Source of the DNA: Arion vulgaris
Taxonomy: Eukaryota; Mollusca; Gastropoda; Stylommatophora; Arionidae
Length of the DNA stretch: 64,000 nucleotides
Assembly (NCBI GenBank): GCA_020796225.1
Contig: CM036759.1
Coordinates: 68,969,512 to 69,033,511 of the forward strand
Direction: 5' to 3'
Shown here: positions 43,740 through 55,560 of the stretch, piece by piece
Numbering within the stretch: the first letter of the stretch is position 1
How the letters are laid out: each line of letters starts with the position of its first letter
Notes under the pieces: generated by a model
What the model was told of the DNA's origin: nothing
The model's input: the letters and a program-made list of their open reading frames with translations, nothing else
Databases searched by the model: none
Made by a program: the position numbers and the translations under genes

Positions 43740-43880
43740 GCCTCCATTGCGTACATCTGCAGCCGACAAGCTCAAGTTTCAGTTATATCCTGAATTCATT
43801 GTTTCCATGGTCTTCCTCTGTTCTTTTACCGGGTTGCTTCCTTCCATAGTAGTTTTCACGTCGTGTCTTTTTATTTGTTC
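43740..43880 (-). mobile_element. LINE-T tail fragment
   Basis: The minus strand (RHDVKTTMEGSNPVKEQRKT) is homologous to 14046-14335. Confidence 0.5.
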
Positions 43881-44215
43881 AAAATACTTCAAATTAGACC
43901 AAACATGGACAATGAGCAAAGCACAGTCACAAAAATAACTACATGTGAAATGCGCTGTCTGCAAAAAGTTACAAACAGCACCATAAAAGACAGAGTCACC
44001 AACATCAGGATAAGAAAGAAAGTTGGCGCAGAATCTTGCTTGAATTACATTGAGAAACAAAGAATAAAGTGGTTTAGCCACTTAATAAGAATGCAACAAA
44101 AAATCCACAGTATACAGAGTCTTCTACAGCAGATATCATGAAAGAAGGCGAGAGGAAGACCACGACACTGTGCAACAACCTGGTAACAGTATGATGACAA
44201 AAGTAGAAAATATAA
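43880..44215 (+). mobile_element. LINE-T 3' region
   Basis: TTCEMRCLQKVTNSTIKDRV, TNIRIRKKVGAESCLNYIEK, RIKWFSHLIRMQQ, then 'accacgacactgtgcaacaa'. Same subfamily as 30640. Confidence 0.75.
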
Positions 44216-44499
44216 AATATTCTTTGTACGGTAGTATAGAATGTACAAAATTAAGATTGCATGACATTTCAGAGAGTCATAATAATTTCGAGAATTGAGG
44301 ACATTTTAGAGAACTCGTGACGTTTCAGAGAATTCATGGTATTTAAGAGAATTCGTGGAATATGACAGTTCAGAGAACTTCAAGGACAAAACACTTTAGA
44401 TTTCTCTTCCATAAGCAACAATTGATCATGCAATGTCAGGTTGTTGCATGTAGATGATCGTCAGTGCAACCAACAAATGTTGTAGTTGCTATGCATATA
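44216..44499. repeat. Loose short direct repeats ('cagagaattcatgg')
   Basis: Around 44268-44380 the text 'tttcagagaa/tttagagaa..ttc' recurs 5-6 times with drift. Function unknown. Confidence 0.45.
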
Positions 44500-45655
44500 T
44501 CAGTTATCAGTTATATGAGGACTATCATCATAGCACTCCGGACATGCCCATAGGTGCTCCGATCTCCACCTCAACAAATCCAGCAGCGTCCAGCGACCCA
44601 ACACGCCAGTTCGATGTTGATTAACCAATCTCTTTGCATATTTAGTATGTCGTTCTTTTCGGGCTGCACCAATATTGACACCCATCTCTTTCAATCTGGT
44701 CAGCGAGTTGGATTCACAACCCTGAAACTCCTCTGTTCGGAAAGACTCTCTCAATGCGTGAAGAATGTCACTTCGATCCATGGCAGCTTCCTCTGATATT
44801 GTAGCCAAGCCAGCCAATCTATTAGCTCGTTCATTACTCCTAACTCCTGCGTGCACAGGGGCAAAACTGAAGGTGATTTCTCTGATCATTGTCTGTACCA
44901 GGACCTCCACCGAGTTGCGTCTCACCATACCTGTTCGACTTTACGAATCATGCTCATGGAGTCACTGAGTATGAAAACACGAGAGTAATTGTGAGATGCC
45001 ATCCAGTTTACCGCCTCCGTAACCGCCCTAACCTCCATTGTCAAACTACTTGTGGTTGTTTTTGCGTAGGCCCCACTGGCCTCTCTTATTATTTTTCCTC
45101 CTGAGCGTGCTGAAAAAGCCCACGCACAGCGTTGTTGGCGAATGACTGAACCATCGGTGTAAATAACCACATCTGTATCATTGATGATGTCATTCAAGAG
45201 GGCCTCCACCTCACGTTAATCAGTGATAGATTATTTTGTTCACAGTTTTTCATAAAAGATGTAATAACGGTGAAAGCAGTCTGAAATTGAGGTGACACAG
45301 CAATCCATTCCTCTCCTGTTTCAATTCCGGAAGGATCACATATTTTCCTAAGCGTATCTTCCGCCTGACTCAGCCATGATCTGCCTCTCTTGAGTCTACA
45401 CCCTTTCTTCTTAATGATGAGTTCTTCATGGAGAGGATGTTCTTGTTGGCATTGATTCTTAGATATGATCGAACCCTCCAAGTTTCAATTCTGTTAGCAA
45501 TAGTTGGGAGGTCAAAAAGGAATCGCATTGGCACTCCTGGTGTATGCAGGCCTGCAAGTAATTTTTTTTCCATCTCTCTGCCTGGACAACTCGCTAAAAC
45601 TTTTCCATTCAAGTGAGACCATTATTTCTTTCCTCTCTCAGCAAAGTTCGTTCTA
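44500..45655 (-). mobile_element. RH1 LINE with most of the RNase H domain
   Basis: Minus strand, in order: KVLASCPGREMEKKLLAGLH, VRSYLRINANKNIL, RGRSWLSQAEDTLRKICDPS, DTDVVIYTDGSVIRQQRCAW (catalytic Asp), LTMEVRAVTEAVNWMASHN (Glu), FILSDSMSMIRKV (Asp), HAGVRSNERANRLAGLATIS (last Asp position is Asn) and the RH1 tail. It is frameshifted at least three times. The longest copy of the family here. Confidence 0.88.
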
Positions 45656-46450
45656 GGATTTCCTTAAGACATCGTCTCTTTCTTCAACCCTTAGCCTCCC
45701 ACTTCAATGACTATTTTGGTGTTCTTTGACCATTTATTCTTAAGGCATGCCCAACCATAGCCACCGGCATCGTAAGGCTGACTAGCTCAGACGGAAAAAT
45801 CAAAATTCCTGCTTAATGGGGTTAGTTTTGTATATTTTTGATAGAACACTGTAAGCTTTTTTGTAATGTTACTTAATTCTATACGTTCGTTGTTATTTAT
45901 TGATGAAAAATATTAATAAAACTGACATTCCTGAGCTTTAAACTGAACTTGTTACATAATAAACTGAACTTGTTACATAATAAACTGAACTTGTTACATA
46001 ATATAACCTTGCTTTAGCATGTTGTGTTGTGTTTTAAATGAATTTGTCTTTATACAACAATACTGGAATGCAATGTCACGTGACGGTTGAGGTCTTATTT
46101 CTAGAATCCTTACCTGAGCCCACCTGCTGTATGTTATCGGAAGCCACGGTCAAACATACCTTCATCTTCTTTCTTATAACAGTTGTCACTAGTGGTTGAC
46201 CAGACATTTTCTGATTTCATCACTTCTCCTGAATTCGTCCCATTTTATATTCATTATTTTTCGCAGACATCTATTTTCAAATGTATTCAACTTGCTTTCT
46301 ATATCTTTAGTCATTTTCCAACTCTCGCTGGCATATGTTAGAATTGATACAACATTTGAATTGAAAATTCCTAATTTAGTTTTATTTCTATATAACTTGC
46401 AGTTCCATATTTCTGCAGATATACAAAGACTTTATTAAATAAGCTAGCAT
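45656..46450 (-). mobile_element. Decayed LINE-T remnants with a 21-bp x3 repeat
   Basis: 46100-46420 (-) has GNFQFKCCINSNICQREL-like text of an RT thumb; 45660-45780 parallels 51860-51990. 'aaactgaacttgttacataat' is repeated three times at 45940-46003. Confidence 0.45.
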
Positions 46451-46494
46451 ACTTGAAGTAATAAAACAGAATAACATATCTCAAACAAATATAT

Positions 46495-46530
46495 ATGTGT
46501 GTGTGTGTGTGAGTGTGTGTGTGTGTGTGT
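46495..46530. repeat. (GT)n microsatellite
   Basis: Pure TG/GT run, adjacent to the SINE-E head. Confidence 0.9.
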
Positions 46531-46795
46531 TATTGATATGTACCTTCTCGGAGGTTTCTGTGTGTTTGAGTCTTTGTCTTGCGTTTCAAAGATCGTGGGT
46601 TCGAATCCGACCACGTTGTTCTGCTGCATTTTTTTTAGCAGAGACCCCTAAGTTTGTTGTCGGAGCTACGGAGTTCGTCCTTTCTGCAATGCTCTCCGCA
46701 GGTGGCGTTCCACTTCGGTGGAGAGGGACCGAGCTATATGGGATAAAACCCAGTGCAATGAAGCCAATCCTTCTGACTTAGACCTTCCAGCTAAG
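46530..46795 (+). mobile_element. SINE-E, near full length
   Basis: tRNA head with box B 'gggttcgaatccg', then 'cggagctacggagttcgtcc', 'ggtggagagggaccgagc' and 'cccagtgcaatgaagccaat'. Copies at 40713 (+) and 60785 (-). Confidence 0.78.
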
Positions 46796-47041
46796 ATCAA
46801 AATGTAGCGCCCACTTGATCGCGTCCAAAGGGTAGGGACCTTCATAGGGCCAATTATCAACTAAGTATATTAAAACAAATTCCCTGCAGTTCGCATTCGA
46901 AAGAATAACGATGCTCGGAGTTTTACAGTCTAACCGTAACTGTACCCACCCGCTGTGGCAATACAGGGCAAGGACTCCACAAATAACTATTGATATGTAC
47001 TTTCTGAAAGTGATATTCAAATTCAGCAACTAAAGTCACAC
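46796..47041. other. No recognisable feature
   Basis: No assignable sequence between SINE-E and the 42-bp array. Confidence 0.45.
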
Positions 47042-47548
47042 GGTAAACAAAGTGGCGTGTGTTATATCAACTGTCAAACAAAAGGTAAACAAAGTGGCGT
47101 TTGTTATATCAACTGTCAAACACACGGTAAACAAAGTGGCGTTTGTTATATCAACTGTCAAACACACGGTAAACAAAGTGGCGTTTGTTATATCAACTGT
47201 CAAACACAAGGGTAAACAAAGTGGCGTTTGTTATATCAACTGTCAAACACACGGTAAACAAAGTGGCGTGTGTTATATCAACTGTCAAACACACGGTAAA
47301 CAAAGTGGCGTTTGTTATATCAACTGTCAAACACACGGTAAACAAAGTGGCGTTTGTTATATCAACTGTCAAACACACGGTAAACAAAGTGGCGTGTGTT
47401 ATATCAACTGTCAAACACACGGTAAACAAAGTGGCGTTTGTTATATCAACTGTCAAACACACGGTAAACAAAGTGGCGTTTGTTATATCAACTGTCAAAC
47501 ACAAGGGTAAACAAAGTGGCGTGTGTATATCAACTTCAAACACACTTG
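47042..47548. repeat. 42-bp minisatellite, about 12 copies
   Basis: Unit 'ggtaaacaaagtggcgtttg' + 'ttatatcaactgtcaaacac' + 'ac'. 42 is a multiple of 3, so open frames persist (e.g. GKQSGVCYINCQTH on plus). The last, degenerate unit supplies the stop codon region of the minus-strand exon at 47536-50245. Confidence 0.93.
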
Positions 47549-50245
47549 CCTCCAATCTGTGTTGGGACATAATGTTTACCAAATATTTTACACATTCCTT
47601 CTGCCATGTAACGATTCAATTCATTGGCTTCTCGTCTCGTTTCACTTTGATGGTTTATCTTAGCACCTTTCTGATTGGACAAGAAATCATATGCTGACTT
47701 GTAGCCAATAAACGGGCCGTTTTCTTGTAGTACTTGTTGGTCATTTTTAGGATCTGTATGTTCTGTTTGAAGAAGAGTCTTTGAATCAGATCCTGTCTTA
47801 CCAAAGGCAGCTGCCAGGCTCCCCGTCTTTACCATTTCCTCCTTCTTTGCGTTGGTCGACTGGGTACTTAACTGTTGATTTCCTTTCTTCGTTTAACGTC
47901 TGCTGAGAATTTAGTTGTTTTTGATTCACCCTATCTCTCCACCGTCTAGCAGCCGATGGGTCGGACTTGGGAACAATTGGCGTTAATTCTTGATTAACTT
48001 TACTTGTTGTAGTAGCCTCAAAAATACTTGATGTTATTTTAGGATTTAAGTCAATTTTCTTGTTATTTTCTTTGCTATCTTCAGTGTTATCTTTCAAGAA
48101 TTTGTGACGAAACGACTGCATTTGTTTCTGTGCAGTAGAAGCTGTGTAACTCTCTGCTGGATTCTTCTTGTTATTGGTCAAGATAATATGTGAGCTTAAC
48201 ACTCGTTTATCAGAAGTTGTCACTGCTGGTTGGATATCTAGGACCGAGTTCGTGTGATCTTGCATATGCTTCGATATTTCCCGATCTAGGACATTCTTCT
48301 CAATGTTATCGCGAGAATCTTTAGTGTTTTCTTCTGGGCAGTTCTCCAAGGTTTTTATTTCTTTACAGTCCGACAATTTCTTTCTGTTAACTTGGGCGCA
48401 AAAATGGAGGTTTGCTGAAATCTTGTTTGAAAGAAGTAAACATCTGGCTAACGTTCTCTTTTTGTGAAGTATCCTCAAATTTATTCCACATTTTATACTT
48501 GTCTGCATTATTTGTTTCAGATATAGTTTTACGTGCAGAATTTTGTAGTACTCCAACTGAAGATGGCGGTGTACTATGCAGATACATTTTAAAATTATTC
48601 TCCGCGTTGCCATAATCTACAGTACGACTAGGTCTCAAATATTGTTCATCGTTCAGATTTAAAATATCAATGTAGGTTGTTGCTGTTGACAAGGAATTCT
48701 TCTCTTTTTGTGAGTAATCTGCTGTTTCAACTGCACCTCTTTCAGAAATCAATTTAAATGCAAGAGTCGTTTTTTCAGGATCATCTTTGCGCTTTTGTTT
48801 TTTTCTTAAATTATATTTCAGATTCGAACCTGCATCCAAACTGGCAATTAGTGAACTGTCTGATGTTGTATCGTACAAAGCTGTGGTTATTGAGGTTGTT
48901 TTGTTCTTCTTTCCTCTCTTTCTTTCTTTGCGACGTTTTCTTTGACGTTTTAATTGTTTGTTGCGTCTTCTCTGTTGTTGACGATCTCGTTTGTTTTTCT
49001 TTGATTTTTTCTTCTTTTTGGTTTGAGTTTCCTTCGTGTCCTGTCCAGTATTTTGAAGATGTAGTTTGTCATCTTGTGTCTGTACATCATTTAGATTGTC
49101 TGTTTCAACTTGTGATCTGTCTAGATCATTGACATCCGTGTCTTTAAGTGTGTCAGCTTCTATCGATTCAGAAGTTATCATTTGTTCTCCATTTCTATCA
49201 TGGACCATCTTCTTATTTTGATTTGTTTTAACATCATCTTTCTGTTTATTTTTGTTGATCGAATGAGATAAATTGTTACGTATACTTGAAGTCCTTGAAG
49301 ACTCTGTATTACTTTCTTGTGCATTAGTATTTTGTGCTTGCATTTCATTATTTTGTTCATTTCTGTTGAATACTTCACTCTTTTCCTGCTGCATAGTTCT
49401 TTGTTCCTTCTCTGGAAGTATCATTTTGATTGGCCATCGTGTTGGCAGACGCAAGGAATCGTAACTGGTCAAATAATTCAACGCTTGCGTTGTCGGAATA
49501 AAAGGATCGATACTTGTACTTTCTGTAACAAACATTTCTGATGACCTACCATGACTCTTGCGTGGTGGATCCCCAGATTTTTTAGCCATGCCATTCTCAA
49601 GACTTTTGAAACTTGGTCTGAAATTAGGGCATTCTGGCATGTTTGAATCTGGGTTGATATTGTACGATTGTTTGAGTGAACTGTAATTGATGGATGATGT
49701 ACGTGCTTCTTCTTGCTTCGTCTGCTTAGTTGATTCCATCGAGTGAAATGTATCCTTGGGCGATGTATCCTGAGGACGATATCTATCAGTGACAATGTTG
49801 GATAATGAGGGATTATTTTGTCTAGAAGCAGTGTACTGACTTTGTGTAAGAGTTGTCCGATCTCGACGTCTTTGACTCCTTTGCCGCAGTTGTTCTATTC
49901 TATTAGCGAAAACTTGTTGTTGGGTTAATCTATGCTCTTCTGGAGTTCTGCTCTCATTACTTTTCATTGAGCTTAATTCACGTTGTGTTCTCTGATCTGA
50001 TTCCAGTAACATCTTCTCTTGTTGTTTTTGAATTTTCTGCATCAAATCTGCTTTCAAACTCTCAGACGATCTCCTATTTCCTACTGAAGTTGACTTAAAC
50101 GATTGACTTCTCTTCTGTCTGACATTTTTTAAGTTGACACTAATCTTGACCAGCGTGCCCCCTCCATTGACATTTTCATCTTTGACATGCTGTTTATTTT
50201 CGCACGACTTCACCTCAACAGTTCCACATTTTGATGATTGGACGT
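47536..50245 (-). CDS. Large exon of an unidentified Lys/Gln/Ser-rich protein, frame broken twice
   Basis: A 3' splice site (ttatttatttctttcag/ac, exon starting at 50245) opens about 615 codons, to a stop at 48387. The same coding character continues in a second frame (about 48400 to 47798) and then a third (about 47895 to 47536), giving roughly 900 residues. Visible parts: KISVNLKNVRQKRSQSFKST; a Gln/Arg stretch with NRIEQLRQRSQRRRDR; DPFIPTTQALNYLTSYDSLR; a strongly basic tract at 49025-48895 (KKKKKSKKNKRDRQQQRRRN...) that could be a nuclear signal; RRWRDRVNQKQLNSQQ; and a compact-looking C-terminus with PFIGYKSAYDFLSNQKGAK and RYMAEGMCKIFGKHYVPTQ. Both breaks fit one extra base; the first lies at or near an A5 run (48400-48404). 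Upstream exon(s) were not found. I do not recognise the family; predicted mostly disordered. Either a pseudogene or an intact gene with consensus errors. Confidence 0.72.
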
Positions 50246-50289
50246 CTGAAAGAAATAAATAAAATGAGTTATGGAAGCAGTCAAGCATC

Positions 50290-51410
50290 TAGCTTGAAAA
50301 TAACAACAATGTATTCCTAAAATTAATTGACACAGTGCGAGCTTAAAAACTACAATTTTACTTTTCTACCAGAAGCAATTATTGAAATGAGTGCAATTCA
50401 CACTAGAAGTCTGCCATGCGTATTTGAACCGCTATATTTGATCCATTTTTTAACAAATACACTACGAGTATAAAATATTATTTCGCTTGATTTGTTGATG
50501 TAACTTTTTAACAAATCAAACTAGGTGCAGCAATGTGAATAATGAAGATTGTGTAAACAAGGTGTTTAAGCTTACAATAATATAATATTGACACAGACGG
50601 TCACTTTTGACATCTAACTACAGTAACATGAAAAGTTACTGGACAACAGAACTACAGTCAAACCATGATAAATAAAGATTAAACAGGAAAATCAAGAAAA
50701 TATATATAACGTGCCATAAAACAGGAGATCCGCAGTTATAGTTCGTTCCAAAATTCGTAATCACACTAAAGTTTAATTTGTACGAAATCTACTTGATGCA
50801 TACCAGTGATATTTTGCAAGCAGTCTCTTATATACCTCAGAACCTTACGAATACATGTTTAACTAATTGGTAGGTAGCTTGGTTGATGTAAAAAACGTTT
50901 ATTGTTATATAATTTTGCATAAGCACAACAAAATGATAATCAAAGTTTAGAATTTACAGTAATACACAACATGGTGGCGAATGATTGCAAAGGCGTATTC
51001 CTATTACATATTATAAAAAAGAAAGGTGACATTGTGAGCAAATGATACCTTCCACTTCTATAAATGAAAATAAATGTTGCGTACATACGCCAATGACAAT
51101 CGGTAGGATACATTGTGAACTGATTAATTCCACGGAATTTCCGATTTTGACTTGCACTGAATTGCATGTGGAACATGGAAATGCTTAGTTATAGACAGAC
51201 TTGACAATTGTACTGTAACATTTCTACAAGTATACCAAATCAACATCGCTGTAATTTTATTATTAACATATAATAAAAATCTTACAGAACTAAAGGTTTG
51301 GGTGGGCAACAAATACTTTTGAAACGTCGTCACTGTTACCTATATAAAAATGTAAAAAACAAGAATTTATGTCAAGGGGATGATTTTATATCGGTCGGTA
51401 ACGATGATCA
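50290..51410. other. No recognisable feature
   Basis: AT-rich, upstream of the large exon and probably its intron. An exon-like AG...GT segment at about 51290-51345 does not match the phase needed. Confidence 0.45.
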
Positions 51411-51414
51411 CGAA

Positions 51415-51712
51415 TTTTGGAACGAACTATAGCAGCGTAGTTGTTAGTAAGCCTAGCTTCTTAGGCGAGAGGTCCGGGTTTAATTCCACAGGGGCGTGGA
51501 ATTTTGTTTCGACCGTAACGACACTCAGGTCGACCCAGCCTCAATTGGATACCGGGAAAAGCACTGGGAAGTAGAGGCGGCCGGCGTAATGATGACTACA
51601 TCACCCATCGTGTGCCGAAGGTCTATACAAAATACGGGCCTAACACTGTATTACCCTATATACCGCCTGGCATGAAAAAGGGTTCCTTTACTTTTACTTT
51701 TACTACCATGAC
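51415..51712 (+). mobile_element. SINE-D, full length
   Basis: tRNA head 'gcagcgtagttgttagtaag' with box B 'gggtttaattcc', body 'caggtcgacccagcctcaat' and 'cgtaatgatgactacatcac', then 'cctaacactgtattacccta' and tail (CTTTTA)n. Confidence 0.85.
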
Positions 51713-52085
51713 ACAGACAAGTAAACCAACGTTTCGGACAAAATGTCTTCATTGTGCATAACAACATCACATTCGATATTCGATATTTCTCTCGTACCGT
51801 TAACGCTTGCAAGTAATTTATCCATACCGCTCTATACTAGACAACCCGCTCAATCTCTTCTGTGGAATTTCTCGCCTATTTCAGTAAAGTTTTTGTTAGG
51901 GTTCCCCTAAGGCGTCTATTCTTTCTTGAACCTTTTGCCTCCAACTTCAATGCCTGCATTGCTATTGTTTGATCATTTCTTATCAAATTAGACGGGAGCC
52001 GATAGACATAATACGTAAATAACCAAGGAACAAGTATTTTGAGTTTTCGGAGTAAAAAAATTACCAAGCACTGAAATCGAACTAC
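51713..52085 (-). mobile_element. Decayed LINE remnant
   Basis: The minus strand (IAMQALKLEAKGSRKNRRLR; GTLTKTLLK) parallels 45660-45780. Remainder unassigned. Confidence 0.4.
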
Positions 52086-52090
52086 AAACT

Positions 52091-52312
52091 TTATTTCTCT
52101 CGGCTCAGATTATCTAGCCATGAAGACTTGCGTTTTATTTCTCTCGGCTCAGATTATCTAGCCATGAAGACTTCCGTTTTATTTCTCTCGGCTCAGATTA
52201 TCTAGCCATGAAGACTTGCGTTTTATTTCTCTCGGCTCAGATTATCTAGCCATGAAGACTTCCGTTTTATTTCTCTCGGCTCAGATTATCTAGCCATGAA
52301 GACTTGCGTTTA
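52091..52312. repeat. 44-bp tandem repeat, 5 copies
   Basis: 'ttatttctctcggctcagat' + 'tatctagccatgaagact' + 'tgcgtt' or 'tccgtt', the two variants alternating. Confidence 0.93.
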
Positions 52313-52364
52313 ACTGATTCTTTGAGTTTGCTGGTCGTTGTCTGACCAATTCTCGTATATAACC

Positions 52365-52645
52365 CTGTGCTTGTTTCTTATCTGTTCTTGTTTCTTATCT
52401 GTTCTTGTTTCTTATCTGTGCTTGTTTCTTGTCTGTGCTTGTTTCTTATCTGTTCTTGTTTCTTATCTGTGCTTGTTTCTTATCTGTTCTTGTTTCTTAT
52501 CTGTGCTTGTTTCTTGTCTGTGCTTGTTTCTTGTCTGTGCTTGTTTCTTATCTGTGCTTGTTTCTTATCTGTGCTTGTTTCTTGTCTGTGCTTGTTTCTT
52601 ATCTGTGCTTGTTTCTTATCTGTGCTTGTTTCTTCTCTGTCTTAG
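52365..52645. repeat. 17-bp minisatellite, about 16 copies
   Basis: 'cttgtttcttatctgtg' with g/t and a/g variants. The 17-bp unit cycles through all three frames, which explains the open frames across it. Confidence 0.93.
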
Positions 52646-52669
52646 TAAAGAATTTCTGATTTTCGTTTA

Positions 52670-52925
52670 GATTATCATCAAGTGACATTTGAAATTGTGG
52701 AATATAGTGATTGTTTTAGTGCACCATCTTCTGTTGGTATGTCTCAAATAGTAGCATGTCCCTTGGAGAATGTGACTTTCAAAAACTCCGCTTGAAAAAC
52801 TATCTGTCTCTAGCAAGTTCTCCCACCCTTTTTCAAACTTGATGTCCAATGTTTTTTTAATGTCCTGCTGCCACCTTTGTCTTGGTCACCCCCTGCCTTG
52901 TACTACAGGAACCATACCATATTCT
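52670..52925 (-). mobile_element. LINE-T C-terminal tail
   Basis: The minus strand contains PRQRWQQDIKKTLDIKFEKG followed by WENLLETDSF, consistent with the GRPRxRW-type tail. Confidence 0.45.
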
Positions 52926-52985
52926 GGTTTTTGTGTGTGTATATGTTTGTGAATCAGGCTTACAACTTGAGATTCTATGTTTTTC

Positions 52986-53482
52986 AAAACACGTAATCAC
53001 AAAGTACTGTAGTTTTACAAATTATAAAAACAATGACAAAATACAGCAACGTTTCGACCAACAAGGCCTTTATCAAGCAAACGAACAACAGGAGTGACAA
53101 ATTTAAAAAACAAATGGACGACCAAAAACAAACGTTTCTAATAAAAATATGGAAATAAAAACGAAAATCTGGGAATAAAAACGAATAACGAAATAAATGT
53201 CACACAAAAAACACACATAAAAACTAGAAATAGAACGGAAGAGAAACAATGAAAAATCTAGTAAACATATAACTTGAATACATGCAACATATACCCATAT
53301 AGATTACAAGGCATGGGAAGAGAAAGTACTAAGACGCATAGAATGTAATTTGTGTTTTTTTAAATTTGTCACTCCTGTTGTTCGTTTGCTTGATAAAGGC
53401 CTTGTTGGTCGAAACGTTGCTGTATTTTGTCATTGTTTTTATAATTTATAAAACTACAGTACTTTGTGATTACATGTTTTGC
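52986..53482 (-). mobile_element. PLE terminus with inverted terminal arms
   Basis: 52986-53112 and 53352-53482 are inverted copies of about 127 bp. The 239-bp spacer (53113-53351) matches the untranslated tail of the PLE at 3313-3545 ('gaaaatctgggaataaaaac', 'cggaagagaaacaat', 'aaagtactaagacgcatag'). No protein-coding part remains. Confidence 0.8.
53388..53420 (+). other. Degenerate hammerhead-like motif, right PLE arm
   Basis: 'cttgataa' + ggcc-ttgtt-ggtc stem + 'gaaac'. The same motif is on the minus strand at 53051-53078 in the left arm. Confidence 0.5.
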
Positions 53483-53610
53483 CAATCAAATAGTTTTACT
53501 GCAGTTTCATCTATTTTGTGAGTGTTTTTCAAAATGGATTTCCCTCGTTTACAAATGGTGCTACTAAGTTTTCACGTAACAATTCTTTTCTGTTGTGCAT
53601 GATCTGATTC

Positions 53611-54238
53611 CAATAGTGTCTGGTTAAACAAGCTATACCATCTATATGTTCAATAGTGTCTGGTTAAACACGTTCTGCCATCTAGACATTCAATAGTGTC
53701 TGGTTAAACACGTTCTGCCATCTAGACATTCAATAGTGTCTGGTTAAACACGTTCTGCCATCTAGACATTCAATAGTGTCTGGTTAAACACGTTCTGCCA
53801 TCTAGACATTCAATAGTGTCTGGTTAAACACGTTCTGCCATCTAGACATCCAATAGTGGCTGGTTAAACACGTTCTGCCATCTAGACATCCAATAGTGGC
53901 TGGTTAAACACGTTCTGCCATCTAGACATCCAATAGTGTCTGGTTAAACACGTTCTGCCATCTAGACATCCAATAGTGGCTGGTTAAACACGTTCTGCCA
54001 TCTAGACATAGCTGTTCAATAGTGGCTGGTTAAACACGTTCTGCCATCTAGACATCCAATGTGGCTGGTTAACACGTTCTGCCATCTAGACATCCAATAG
54101 TGGCTGGTTAAACACGTTCTGCCATCTAGAAATCCAATAGTGGCTGGTTAAACACGTTCTGCCATCTAGACATCCAATAGTGGCTGGTTAAACACGTTCT
54201 GCCATCTAGACATCCAATAGTGGCTGGTTAAACAAGCT
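53611..54238. repeat. 40-bp minisatellite, about 15 copies
   Basis: 'caatagtgtctggttaaaca' + 'cgttctgccatctagacat' + t/c. Early units have gtgtc/att, later ones gtggc/atc. One copy has an 8-bp insertion near 54010. Confidence 0.94.
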
Positions 54239-54421
54239 ATACATTTATTAATTTCATTCCAGTAACTCTTAACTCGTTTCAGAAGCAACAGAAAAAGTTG
54301 AAAATAATATCATTAACTTGCACATTCCTGCATGAATAAGGTTTTCATATTTCCTCACTTCATCGTTGGATGCTCAAACATTCTTCCTGCTTCATACAAA
54401 CATACACGCCCACATTCAATG

Positions 54422-54426
<5 letters not shown>

Positions 54427-54471
<45 letters not shown>
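54427..54471. repeat. (TA)n microsatellite
   Basis: Uninterrupted TA run followed by a GT-rich stretch. Confidence 0.95.
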
Positions 54472-54474
<3 letters not shown>

Positions 54475-54819
54475 AATGTGTCTGTATGTGTATGTGTGTA
54501 TGTGTATGTGTGTGAGAGGGATAACTAATAGATTTGTATATTTGAACAAAGAACAAAGGTATTAACTTAATCAAATGAACAAATACAAAGCCTGGTATCG
54601 ATAGTAAAGATCTTGGAATGTAATTAGGCAGTAGATACATTGGAAAAATAAAACAAGACAACTAACAGGGACGGTCTGGTTATAAATTGAGCTCATTATG
54701 AACATTGACTTAAGCGTACAAGGCTACAGTTGAACAGAATAAACAACGCACTGTTAAATACAAGGGTAGATAAATCAATCAGAGTATAAAGGAGGAATGT
54801 TTAAGATAATGAAAGTAGC

Positions 54820-55560
54820 GAGATTAGTTTCCCCTCCCGATTAAGGTATGTCTAAAAGTATGTCTATCATCGTCATCATCATCATCATCATCAGCAGCAT
54901 CATCATTGGCCTCTGTCTCAGGCGACGATAGGTTTTGCGTCACATGGTTTCTTCTAGCGCTGAAATCACAACGTTTCTTGTGGCTGTAATGGCCTATTCT
55001 GGAGTGGCAATTCTTGCCACAGTTGCTGCAGGTAAAACTGGAGCTGATGCGTAGGATGTTCTCTCTGCCCTCTACGCTCTCTTTTGCCTCCATATGTGAT
55101 TGTGTCTCTCTTTTTGTCCCTTTGAGTTCCCCGTCACTGACGCTCGCCATGCTTGTCTGCCTTTGGCCATCATCTCCTAATTATCTTTGTCTATGCCGCA
55201 TGAAGTTAGATCACGCTTGCAGGTGTCAATGAAGCGTAATAATGGGTTCCCATGCTGCCTAGTACCAGTTTCCAGTTGAGCATATAGAATATAGAATATA
55301 GGACACGTGTCCCATCCATCTCAGACGTCGCTGACTCAGTAAGGTGTACATGCTTGGAATGCCAGCACTGCCCAGGACTTCTATATTGAACATGTGGTCC
55401 TGCCATTGGATGTTATATATTCGCGTGAGACAGCGCACGCGGAATACGTTGAGACGATGTTCCTGTCTGGTATATGCGGTCCACGTCTTACTACCACACA
55501 GCAGAGTGTTCAGTACACAGGTCTTATATACTTGCGTCTTGGTGTTTCGTGAATACAAAC
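54820..55560 (-). mobile_element. LINE-T C-terminal region with zinc-finger tail
   Basis: Minus strand: KTCVLNTLLCGSKTWTAYTR, CLTRIYNIQWQDHMFNIEVL, LLSQRRLRWMGHV, then FTCSNCGKNCHSRIGHYSHK and KRC (C2H2-type tail) and a poly-Asp end. Same subfamily as 34100-34870. Confidence 0.85.

Noticed and set aside
47193..47697. 129-170-codon open frames across the 42-bp array
   Set aside because: Unit divisible by three; they are not in frame with the adjacent host exon.
51290..51345. 54-bp segment bounded by AG and GT as an upstream exon of the large minus-strand gene
   Set aside because: The only open phase (0) does not match the phase required by the acceptor at 50245.
52338..52670. Hydrophobic membrane-protein-like open frames
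   Set aside because: A 17-bp repeat cycles through three frames; the Leu/Val/Cys pattern is repeat translation.
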